Source: an uncultured Desulfovibrio sp. (lineage in GTDB: Bacteria > Desulfobacterota > Desulfovibrionia > Desulfovibrionales > Desulfovibrionaceae). From it: a stretch of DNA of 13,275 bases. The stretch is taken from the NCBI GenBank assembly GCA_947176055.1, contig CAMWPE010000041.1:1-13275 (forward strand). The letters are read 5' to 3'. Of the stretch, positions 9,001-13,138 are shown in pieces. Positions within the stretch are counted from its first letter, which is position 1. The number at the start of each line of letters is the position of its first letter. The position numbers were made by a program, and so were the translations under genes. The notes beneath the pieces were generated by a model. The model was not told the DNA's origin and did no database searches. It worked only from the letters and a program-made list of their open reading frames with translations.

Positions 9001-9644
9001 CGGATATTCGGGGTTTCCGGACTCATGGCGGAGGCTCGGAATTCCTCGATCTTTTCCAGATTCACTATTTTTTTGACGTCTTCGTAATCGATCAATTCAA
9101 TCTTGTTTATTTCATGGGAAGTGCGGAAGCCGTCAAAGAAATGGCAAAAAGGCAGACTGGCCTCTATGGCCGATAGATGGGCGACAAGGGCCAAATCCAT
9201 GCATTCTTGCACGGAAGCGGACGCCAGGAAACAGAAACCGGTTTGCCGGCAGGCCATCACGTCCTGATGATCGCCGAAAATGGAAAGAGCCTGGCTCGCG
9301 AGAGCCCGCGCCGAAACATGAAAAACGCCGGGAAGAAGCTCGCCGGCGATTTTGTACATATTGGGGATCATGAGCAGCAGACCCTGGGAGGCCGTGTAAG
9401 TGGCCGTCAGAGATCCCCCGGCCAGCATGCCATGCACCGCTCCGGCCGCGCCCGCTTCGGATTGCATCTCGCAAACGGTTACTTCCTGACCGAAGATATT
9501 GGTATGACCGCGCACGCCCATCTCGTCCACTACTTCGGCCATGGGAGAAGATGGCGTAATGGGATAAATCGCAGCCGTCTCCGTAAGCGCGTACGAAATG
9601 TGAGCGGTAGCGGTGTTTCCGTCTATCGTTTTCATTTTAGCCAT
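6090..9644 (-). CDS. nifJ: pyruvate:ferredoxin (flavodoxin) oxidoreductase, single-chain (Por)
   Basis: This cytoplasmic homodimeric enzyme oxidises pyruvate with CoA to acetyl-CoA and CO2, passing electrons to ferredoxin or flavodoxin. The 1184 residues follow the single-chain order. The N-terminal pyrimidine-side domain has T31 in YPITPSSP, E63 in QSEAGAAGA and R113 in VSARALASQAL. The 2[4Fe-4S] ferredoxin-like domain has C688-x2-C691-x2-C694-x3-C698 and C743-x2-C746-x2-C749-x3-C753. The thiamine-diphosphate domain has GGDGWGYDIGYGG (962-974) and VYSNTGGQSS. The proximal-cluster cysteines C811, C814, C839 and C1072 fall within one residue of the Desulfovibrio africanus positions 812, 815, 840 and 1071. 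The C-terminus stops about 48 residues earlier than the 1232-residue D. africanus enzyme. An ideal AAGGAGG lies six bases ahead of the ATG. Pta and AckA follow and use its product. Confidence 0.98.
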   Translation of the reverse strand: MAKMKTIDGNTATAHISYALTETAAIYPITPSSPMAEVVDEMGVRGHTNIFGQEVTVCEMQSEAGAAGAVHGMLAGGSLTATYTASQGLLLMIPNMYKIAGELLPGVFHVSARALASQALSIFGDHQDVMACRQTGFCFLASASVQECMDLALVAHLSAIEASLPFCHFFDGFRTSHEINKIELIDYEDVKKIVNLEKIEEFRASAMSPETPNIRGTAQNPDIYFQNVEASNLYYDAVPAIVQTCMDKVASITGRSYHLFDYVGDPHADRVIITMASSCEVVESAVKYLNERGEKVGVVKVRLFRPFAMDALLAALPATAKCITVLDRTKERGGIGDPLYQDVCATFIERGKKPPMILGGRYGLGSKDFTPGMAKAIFDNMLSLKPKNHFTVGINDDVTYTSLEVGEEIHTEPSSTRQCMFYGFGSDGTVGANKQAIKIIGDNTDLYAQAYFSYDSKKSGGLTVSHLRFGPQPIKAPYLIRNADYIACHKSAYVTEYDLLEGVKEGGTFVLNSSWTLEDMEKHLPAKLKNDIARKKIKFYNIDAVKVAAEVGLGGRINMIMQTVFFKLADIIPFDDAVKYLQDSIRKTYGLKGDKIVNMNIAAVEKAAPALTEIKYPESWATATEGAATGHPNDPEYIREIVRPILAQQGDKLPVSAMEPAGFMPLGTAAFEKRGVAINIPQWNPDSCIQCFRCSYVCPHATIRPVVATEEELAGAPETFKTKDAIAQLKGFKLRMQVYPEDCLGCGSCVNVCPAKPKALALQPLPELLDPEKANLKFAQENVSLKDDVMPKDTVKGSQLQQPLHEFSGACAGCGETPYAKLVTQLFGQRMIVANATGCSSIWGASSPTTPYCQHIKSGNGPAWGNSLFEDAAEYGYGIEQAYVFRRNRLADIIREALKTENLTPELKEAFQGWLDNKENAEESGKYGDMIRNNLNSFDGPQFDEIWEMSDLFTKKSVWIFGGDGWGYDIGYGGLDHVLASGADINVLLMDTEVYSNTGGQSSKSTPLGSVAQFAAAGKRVGKKDLGRMAMTYGYVYVASIAMGADMAQTLKAIREAEAYKGPSLIIAYSPCINQGIRKGMGWSQMEAKTAVEIGYWPLYRYNPELASQKKNPFQLDSKAPAGDFISFLEGETRYAALDKIRPELSPKLKEDLKAAYAERYTMLKQLADLPFPGAWPGNEDENK

Positions 9645-9650
9645 CGGCTT

Positions 9651-9657
9651 CCTCCTT
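9651..9657 (-). promoter_or_regulatory. consensus ribosome binding site of por
   Basis: On the minus strand AAGGAGG is followed by six bases and then the por ATG. It is the strongest Shine-Dalgarno sequence in front of any of the main genes in the window. This agrees with por being a highly expressed central-metabolism gene and fixes the start. Confidence 0.9.
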
Positions 9658-9717
9658 ATATTAAATGCGTTTGGCTATTTATGCCTTCCGGACTTGTCTC
9701 ATAAAGCGTCTTTTTCG

Positions 9718-9767
9718 CCCCGCGGCCGCGCGGCTGACGCCGACGCCTCGAAACGGGATCCGCGGGG
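9718..9767 (-). promoter_or_regulatory. GC-rich stem in the putative por leader
   Basis: CCCCGCGG (9718-9725) and CCGCGGGG (9760-9767) are perfect eight-base inverted repeats 34 bases apart. Further short complementarities lie inside and beside them (the CGCGGCCGCG palindrome at 9721-9730; CGACGC at 9741 with GCGTCG at 9770). If transcription starts near the TATAAT at 9800-9805, this lies in an approximately 145-base 5' leader of por. No riboswitch class is recognisable and no T-run follows, so a regulatory role is only a possibility. Confidence 0.35.
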
Positions 9768-9799
9768 AAGCGTCGTCGAGTGTCGCCCCTCGCCGGAAT

Positions 9800-9805
9800 A
9801 TTATA
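9800..9805 (-). promoter_or_regulatory. consensus -10 hexamer upstream of por
   Basis: The minus strand reads TATAAT here, an exact -10 consensus, about 155 bases before the por start codon. No acceptable -35 hexamer lies 16-18 bases upstream of it (the region reads CCGGCG), so it would need activator help. An alternative por promoter lies further out at 9886-9914. Confidence 0.35.
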
Positions 9806-9879
9806 AAAAATCTACCATTTTACGCCGGACGCGTCCAGCGCTTACGCTTTTTAGCTCTTAAAAAGGCCTCTCTTCTCCC

Positions 9880-9914
9880 GCGCTGATATTAGCGCAAAAT
9901 TGTTTGTTTGACCA
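9880..9914. promoter_or_regulatory. divergent promoter region with a palindromic candidate operator
   Basis: GCGCTGATATTAGCGC (9880-9895) is an inverted repeat, GCGCT and AGCGC around GATATT. It overlaps a minus-strand TAATAT (9886-9891) that lies 17 bases from TGGTCA (9909-9914); each hexamer matches consensus at four of six positions. On the plus strand TTGACC (9908-9913) could be a -35 for the hydrolase gene, though its -10 is poor. The arrangement suits a regulator acting on por, the hydrolase, or both. The rest of the 312-base gap 9645-9956 holds only the por leader stem and ribosome site listed separately. Confidence 0.35.
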
Positions 9915-9956
9915 CTCAATAATTGCGCCTTTTACAGTCTCTGTTATCTCTTATTT

Positions 9957-10553
9957 ATGCGCTTCTTTTATATTCACGGTTTTAATGGAGGCTGGCCTTC
10001 CCGCTCCGGACTCGCCCTGGGCAAGCTTCTGGACGCGGGCGTGTTTTGTCTCCAATACGACTACTCAAAACCTTTCGTCGAATGTCGCGACGCGCTTTGG
10101 GACGCGATCAATTCTTCCCGCGCGAAGAAAATTTGCCTGATGGGAACGTCGCTTGGGGGCTTCTACGCTTTGTCATTGCGTCATCCATCCATACGCAAGG
10201 TCGTCGCCTGGAATCCCGTCGTCTATCCCGCGGTCCAGTTGCTTCAATTCGTGGGCGAAAACGTCAGATTCAACGACGGCGTCGCGTGGCGTTTTGAAAA
10301 ATCCGTCGCCCTGTCCTACGCCACAGCTCCCGATCCCAGAGCGCGAATCCCCTCGCCGGGAATGGACGATAACTCCTCTCCTCCAGTAAGGCGCGTAATT
10401 CTGGGACTCGATGACGAAATACTGGACAGCGAACTAGGCGCCGCCTATTGGGCCGGTTACGCGGATTTGTCCTTTATTAAATCCGGTCATAGCGTCGAAG
10501 ATTACGGCCATCTTCTGGAAATCGAACCGGAGCTCGCGACCCTTCGCGATTGA
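9957..10553 (+). CDS. YqiA/UPF0227-like alpha/beta-hydrolase (putative esterase)
   Basis: This 198-residue cytoplasmic protein looks like a small alpha/beta-hydrolase of the YqiA (UPF0227) kind, which act as esterases; the natural substrate is unknown. The sequence opens directly with the first strand and oxyanion-hole region RFFYIHGFNG (2-11). The nucleophile elbow is GTSLGG with S65. The acid is probably D152 or D153 in ILGLDDEILDS, and the histidine H178 in KSGHSVEDYGH (H185 is an alternative). NPVVYP at 86-91 is also typical of the family. There is no signal peptide. No clear Shine-Dalgarno sequence precedes the ATG at 9957, and no better in-frame start is available, since the next Met is residue 62. 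It is divergent from por and not obviously linked to it. Confidence 0.82.
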   Translation: MRFFYIHGFNGGWPSRSGLALGKLLDAGVFCLQYDYSKPFVECRDALWDAINSSRAKKICLMGTSLGGFYALSLRHPSIRKVVAWNPVVYPAVQLLQFVGENVRFNDGVAWRFEKSVALSYATAPDPRARIPSPGMDDNSSPPVRRVILGLDDEILDSELGAAYWAGYADLSFIKSGHSVEDYGHLLEIEPELATLRD

Positions 10554-10748
10554 GTCGCAAGACGAATTAACCCTTTTTTCCTCCGCGCCGAAGGTTAGTC
10601 TTTCGGGTCGCCAAATCCTTGACGCCGGAATTTATTTCCCGCTAAACGCGCCAAAATCCCAGATTTTTTCGCCAATCCCGGCGTTATCACGCGGTATTAA
10701 AGACCCTCTAAAAAGTATAACAATTTGGTTTTACAGCCTAATTTCTTT

Positions 10749-10766
10749 TTGGCACGCTGAGTGCAT
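10749..10766 (+). promoter_or_regulatory. sigma-54 (RpoN) promoter of the TPR gene
   Basis: TTGGCACG, four bases, then GTGCAT reproduces the RpoN -24/-12 consensus (TTGGCACG-N4-TTGCAT) with a single mismatch, and GG and GC are exactly ten bases apart. Transcription would start near 10776, leaving a leader of about 56 bases before the ATG at 10832. RpoN promoters need an enhancer-binding ATPase. The roughly 195 bases between the hydrolase stop and this site are free of genes and could hold its binding site, but I could not identify one. Confidence 0.8.
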
Positions 10767-10818
10767 TATCAGGCGCAAATACAACGCGCGCGTCGGCGCC
10801 AAAAAGGGAAACGAAATC

Positions 10819-10826
10819 AAGGGGAG
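10819..10826 (+). promoter_or_regulatory. ribosome binding site of the TPR gene
   Basis: AAGGGGAG lies five bases ahead of the ATG at 10832, a good Shine-Dalgarno sequence at normal spacing. It fixes the start of the TPR protein. Confidence 0.8.
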
Positions 10827-10831
10827 AAAGA

Positions 10832-11395
10832 ATGAATACTCAGATCGACTTCGAAATTAACAAAGAACTTGGCGAATGCTATCTTTTCATGGGCGACTTC
10901 GATAAAGCCGAAGAATATTATCGCAAGGCCGCTTCCGGCAATTCCAAAAATCCCGCGCCTTTCATGGGTCTGGCTACCGTAGCCGTGCAGCGCGGCGACC
11001 TGGACAAGGCTCTGGTGCTTTATCAGAAGGCCTCTTCCCTGGAAGAATCCGAAAAGGCCCTGTGCGGCATTGGCCTCGTTCACATGGAGAAAGGCGATCA
11101 CGAAGAAGCTTTCAAATACTTCGCTTCCGCCCTGGATATCGCCGGCGACAATATCGTAGCCCTCAATTGTCTGGTCCGCGAAGCCTATCAGATCGGCCAG
11201 GTCGAAAACATAATTTCCTATCTGGAGAGGGCCATCGAGACCGCTTCCGAAAAAGAAGCTATCCGCGTAACCCTCGCCGGTTGCCTCATTTATCTCGGCC
11301 GCGCCGACGAGGCCCGCGCCCTGCTGGAAACCGTCCTTGGCGACAATCCCGCCAATCCCAACGCTCGCGAGCTTATCCAGTCCATCGCGGCCTAA
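10832..11395 (+). CDS. tetratricopeptide-repeat (TPR) protein
   Basis: This soluble 187-residue protein is made almost wholly of TPR helix pairs and probably serves as a protein-protein interaction scaffold; its partner and function are not known. About five repeats can be read: near 8-41 (ELGECYLFMGDFDKAEEYYRKA), 42-75 (GLATVAVQRGDLDKALVLYQKA), 76-108 (GIGLVHMEKGDHEEAFKYFASA), 109-141 and 143-175 (LAGCLIYLGRADEARALLETV). The G-x-x-x-x-A spacing and the closing A-x-x-x-Y/L positions are regular. There is no signal peptide, membrane segment or enzymatic domain. The sigma-54 promoter ahead of it points to conditional expression, for example with motility, nitrogen or carbon state, or surface structures, as is common for RpoN targets. 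That is inference; nothing else in the window supports a specific role. Confidence 0.88.
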   Translation: MNTQIDFEINKELGECYLFMGDFDKAEEYYRKAASGNSKNPAPFMGLATVAVQRGDLDKALVLYQKASSLEESEKALCGIGLVHMEKGDHEEAFKYFASALDIAGDNIVALNCLVREAYQIGQVENIISYLERAIETASEKEAIRVTLAGCLIYLGRADEARALLETVLGDNPANPNARELIQSIAA

Positions 11396-11444
11396 TTTTC
11401 CTATCCGGGACCGGCGTCGCCGGTTCATAAATTTCAACGCTCAT
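11373..11444 (-). CDS. possible 23-residue small ORF, antisense to the end of the TPR gene
   Basis: On the minus strand an ATG at 11444 opens MSVEIYEPATPVPDRKIRPRWTG and then TAA. What makes it noticeable is the ribosome site: GGAGG at 11452-11456, exactly seven bases from the ATG, as good as any in the window. A perfect 12-base hairpin lies just upstream. Its 3' two-fifths overlaps the TPR gene on the other strand. It could be translated from bfr read-through. No family is recognised, and the composition gives no independent support, so it may be chance. Confidence 0.25.
   Translation of the reverse strand: MSVEIYEPATPVPDRKIRPRWTG
11410..11424 (+). terminator. short hairpin after the TPR gene
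   Basis: ACCGGC and GCCGGT pair around a three-base loop (GTC), 15 bases after the TPR stop codon. An AT-rich ATAAATTT follows but no proper T-run. It may help to end the TPR transcript, perhaps together with the larger hairpin at 11463. Confidence 0.35.
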
Positions 11445-11462
11445 AATCTCCCCTCCTAAAAC

Positions 11463-11489
11463 GATTGTCCGCCCAGCGGGCGGACAATC
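11463..11489. terminator. perfect 12-base-pair hairpin between convergent TPR and bfr genes
   Basis: GATTGTCCGCCC (11463-11474) and GGGCGGACAATC (11478-11489) are perfectly complementary with a three-base loop AGC. On the minus strand the stem is followed by GTTTTAGG, a short U-tract, so it fits best as the bfr terminator. On the plus strand only AATAATAAGG follows. It could block convergent transcription from both sides. Confidence 0.6.
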
Positions 11490-11541
11490 AATAATAAGGT
11501 CTAACAAGGGGGATGAGTTCCGCAAAATAATTTCCGCGACC

Positions 11542-11568
11542 GCGCCGGCGCTATAAAAAGCCCGGCGC
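11542..11568 (-). repeat. GC-rich inverted repeat just after bfr
   Basis: GCGCCGG (11542-11548) and CCGGCGC (11562-11568) pair around a 13-base loop that on the minus strand contains TTTTTATA. It starts 20 bases past the bfr stop codon. The T-run is in the loop rather than after the stem, so it is not a standard terminator. It may instead protect the bfr mRNA 3' end. Confidence 0.4.
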
Positions 11569-11587
11569 CGGCCCGCGCGGAGACCTT

Positions 11588-12124
11588 CTAAAAGTCTTCC
11601 TTTTTCATTACCTTCACAAAGCTTTTGATCGGTCCGGAATGTTTGGACGTCGCCGCGTATTTGGCAAGAAAAGCGTCGCCCAGCTTCTCGATGTGCGTCG
11701 TCGTGTCCTTATAGTACTGCAGATGCACAAGCTCGTCCTGAATAATTCTGTCGAATAAAGCCGCGCTCGCCTGATCGCCATTCTGGCGACAGATTTCGGC
11801 GAGTTTGTCATAGGTATCGACGGTGTTCTGTTCCATATTTACGTCAAAGGGATAAATCTGTTCGACCGTTTGAGGCTGCGCGATGGGTCCGGCTTTGTCG
11901 CATGTCGGATTGCCGCCGAGCGCCTCAATCCTTTCGGCGAAGTCTTCGGCGTGACGCATTTCATCGACGGAAATCAGCTTTTGCCAGCCGCAAAGTTGTC
12001 CGTAATCCAGATCGTCGAGGATGTAATGTTGCACCATATATTGGCTAATAGCCTGCAGTTCCATCGACCGCGCCTTGTTCAGCGCGTCAATCACGTTTTG
12101 GACACGACTCTTGTCGTCGCTCAT
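11588..12124 (-). CDS. bfr: bacterioferritin
   Basis: This is a cytoplasmic haem-containing iron-storage protein that oxidises Fe(II) at a di-iron site and stores the mineral in a 24-subunit shell, also protecting against oxidative stress. The 178-residue four-helix protein carries all expected ferroxidase ligands: E22 (ARSMELQAI), E55 and H58 (VDEMRHAEDFAERI), E98 (VNMEQN), E131 and H134 (IIQDELVHL). The haem-ligand methionine is M56. Each is one residue before the Desulfovibrio desulfuricans bacterioferritin position as I recall it, and the overall wording (AISQYMVQHY, DDLDYGQL, LGGNPT) resembles that protein, which binds iron-coproporphyrin III. The extended C-terminus after residue 155 is lysine-containing. 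GGAGG five bases ahead of the ATG fixes the start. It has its own promoter region and is convergent with the TPR gene. Confidence 0.93.
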   Translation of the reverse strand: MSDDKSRVQNVIDALNKARSMELQAISQYMVQHYILDDLDYGQLCGWQKLISVDEMRHAEDFAERIEALGGNPTCDKAGPIAQPQTVEQIYPFDVNMEQNTVDTYDKLAEICRQNGDQASAALFDRIIQDELVHLQYYKDTTTHIEKLGDAFLAKYAATSKHSGPIKSFVKVMKKEDF

Positions 12125-12129
12125 AAAAG

Positions 12130-12134
12130 CCTCC
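12130..12134 (-). promoter_or_regulatory. ribosome binding site of bfr
   Basis: On the minus strand GGAGG lies five bases before the bfr ATG. This is a good match and confirms the start codon. Confidence 0.8.
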
Positions 12135-12180
12135 GGTTTAAAGGATTTTTAATTCGCCTCGCTGGCGCGTTTTAAATTTG

Positions 12181-12215
12181 TTTATAGATCGCGATTTTTT
12201 AAGTCAAATTAAAAA
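12181..12215 (-). promoter_or_regulatory. candidate bfr promoter overlapped by an AT-rich inverted repeat
   Basis: On the minus strand TTGACT (12202-12207) and TATAAA (12181-12186) are good -35 and -10 hexamers, although the 15-base spacer is short. TTTTTAA (12196-12202) and TTAAAAA (12209-12215) form a perfect seven-base inverted repeat straddling the -35, a natural place for a repressor. It is not a recognisable Fur, PerR or Rex box. A poor spacer with an overlapping palindrome would fit regulated rather than constitutive expression. Confidence 0.45.
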
Positions 12216-12252
12216 TAGCCGGAGCGTCGCCGTCTTCGGGAGAGCGTTTGGG

Positions 12253-12354
12253 GATCGCCGCCCTCCGGAGATCGGAGTCTCCGGTTGACGCCGGCGCGCG
12301 ACGGAGCTCCCGGATCAGCGGCGATCGCTTGCCCGATTAATCGGTCGCGCGACG
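12253..12354. repeat. palindrome-rich structured region between bfr and the HU/IHF gene
   Basis: This is the core of a 450-base gap (12125-12574). GATCGCCG (12253-12260) and CGGCGATC (12319-12326) are perfect inverted repeats enclosing a hairpin CCGGAGA (12265-12271) and TCTCCGG (12278-12284). Directly after come the 12-base palindrome CCGATTAATCGG (12333-12344) and the ten-base palindrome GTCGCGCGAC (12344-12353). CGCGCGACG occurs twice (12295-12303 and 12346-12354). It could be RNA structure, protein-binding sites, or neither. From 12360 to 12550 I see only AT-rich runs and no convincing promoter. Confidence 0.5.
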
Positions 12355-12563
12355 TCGTCCGTTTCGCGATAAGCTCCAGTTTTCAAGCCAACGTTTTTTC
12401 CAAGTCCATACTTTAACTATGAAATTAAAAAAAACGGCTCCGAATGAGCGACGACGGGGAAAATTACCTAAAAGTCCTTGTCTTGCAATGCCATTCCGTG
12501 TATGCCCATATCCATAAGCGGCATTTTTCAATCGTTTTTTTAAATTTTTTTAAAGGAGTTGCC

Positions 12564-12567
12564 GGAG
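12564..12567 (+). promoter_or_regulatory. ribosome binding site of the HU/IHF gene
   Basis: GGAG lies seven bases ahead of the ATG at 12575. A longer SD-like AAAGGAG at 12552-12558 lies 16 bases from the ATG, too far to serve it, and no start codon lies at the right distance from that site. Confidence 0.6.
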
Positions 12568-12574
12568 ACCCCGC

Positions 12575-12862
12575 ATGGCCAGGACACTTACAAAAGCGGA
12601 TATTGTGGAAGCCATCTATAACGAGACGGGAAAAAATCGCCTGGACGCGAAAAACGCCGTGGAAGATTTGCTCGATATTATGAAGAAGGCCATAAAAAAG
12701 GATCATTCCCTCCTTATCAGCGGTTTTGGCAAGTTTGAATGTTATGAAAAGAACTCCAGAAAGGGAAGAAATCCTCAAACCGAGGAAACGATTACCCTAC
12801 CGCCCCGTAAGGTAGTCGTTTTCCGCTTATCCCGCAAATTCCGATCCGAACTTAACTCCTGA
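12575..12862 (+). CDS. HU/IHF-family DNA-binding protein (IHF-alpha-like)
   Basis: This is a small dimeric nucleoid protein that bends DNA through its minor groove. The 95 residues follow the family pattern: an N-terminal helical dimer domain (LTKADIVEAIYNETGKNRLDAK, about 5-26), the signature ISGFGKFE (48-55), then the beta arm SRKGRNPQTEETITLP with the intercalating proline P67 in RNP. The C-terminal strand and helix VVFRLSRKFRSEL follow. KGRNPQT resembles the IHF-alpha arm (PGRNPKT) more than classical HU, but genomes of this group carry several such paralogues, so I do not assign ihfA. Charge is basic, as expected. It is monocistronic: a long palindrome-rich upstream gap and a strong terminator 18 bases after the stop isolate it. 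Confidence 0.93.
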   Translation: MARTLTKADIVEAIYNETGKNRLDAKNAVEDLLDIMKKAIKKDHSLLISGFGKFECYEKNSRKGRNPQTEETITLPPRKVVVFRLSRKFRSELNS

Positions 12863-12880
12863 TTCAGACATACATTGCCG

Positions 12881-12903
12881 GAGCCTGTCTCAGGCTCTTT
12901 TTT
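12881..12903 (+). terminator. intrinsic terminator of the HU/IHF gene
   Basis: GAGCCTG (12881-12887) and CAGGCTC (12891-12897) form a perfect seven-base stem with a three-base loop, followed at once by six T residues (12898-12903). This is a textbook rho-independent terminator 18 bases after the stop codon. Confidence 0.95.
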
Positions 12904-12908
12904 ACGCT

Positions 12909-12937
12909 TTGACCTCCGCTCCGGATAAATAATAAAA
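12909..12937 (+). promoter_or_regulatory. candidate promoter just after the HU/IHF terminator
   Basis: TTGACC (12909-12914) matches the -35 consensus at five of six positions and is followed by an AT run in which TAATAA (12930-12935, spacer 15) or ATAAAA (12932-12937, spacer 17) could be the -10. It would drive the hairpin-rich stretch to 13083 and possibly the exported-protein gene at 13139. Confidence 0.35.
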
Positions 12938-12943
12938 CCTTCG

Positions 12944-12975
12944 CGCCCCGGATCCCTCCCCGGGGCGTATTTAAT
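12944..12975 (+). terminator. GC-rich hairpin, second terminator-like element
   Basis: CGCCCCGG (12944-12951) and CCGGGGCG (12960-12967) pair perfectly over eight bases with an eight-base loop, and TATTTAATT follows. The AT-rich tail is a weak U-tract. A smaller stem CCCGG/CCGGG follows at 12983-12987 and 12995-12999. It may be a backup terminator for the HU/IHF gene or part of a structured leader. Confidence 0.45.
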
Positions 12976-13036
12976 TCTCGCTCCCGGTCATCCTCCGGGG
13001 AATCAGTCCAATCCGGCTCTTGATTAATTCGCGATC

Positions 13037-13083
13037 CGCGGGTTTAATTCCTTTCGCGACCGCCGGGTTAAACCCGCGTTTTT
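13037..13083 (+). terminator. 11-base-pair stem with T-run upstream of the exported-protein gene
   Basis: CGCGGGTTTAA (13037-13047) and TTAAACCCGCG (13068-13078) are perfectly complementary across a 20-base loop and are followed by five T residues (13079-13083). It has the form of an intrinsic terminator. No protein gene lies between the HU/IHF terminator and this site, so it must end a short non-coding transcript or act as an attenuator ahead of the gene at 13139. Confidence 0.65.
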
Positions 13084-13138
13084 CCGGTCGCCGGCGGCGC
13101 TCCGCGCGACGCGATTTGGCAACCCTATCGAGGACCTT

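Noticed and set aside
9671..9690. Possible sigma-54 promoter ahead of por
   Set aside because: The only GG...GC pairing near the start (GGC-TATTTAT-GCC) has a spacing of eight instead of ten and lacks the CACG extension.
9665..9886. 73-codon plus-strand frame in the por-hydrolase gap
   Set aside because: There is no ribosome site on the plus strand, the product is Arg/Ala-rich as expected of non-coding GC-rich sequence, and the region is better explained as the por leader.
10817..11437. 206-codon minus-strand open frame opposite the TPR gene
   Set aside because: It starts at a TTG, covers exactly the TPR gene whose repeats are unmistakable, and shows no family features. It is a shadow of that gene.
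12253..12354. tRNA or known riboswitch in the palindrome cluster
   Set aside because: No cloverleaf with a T-loop GTTCRA and CCA end, and no conserved riboswitch core that I recognise, fits these stems.
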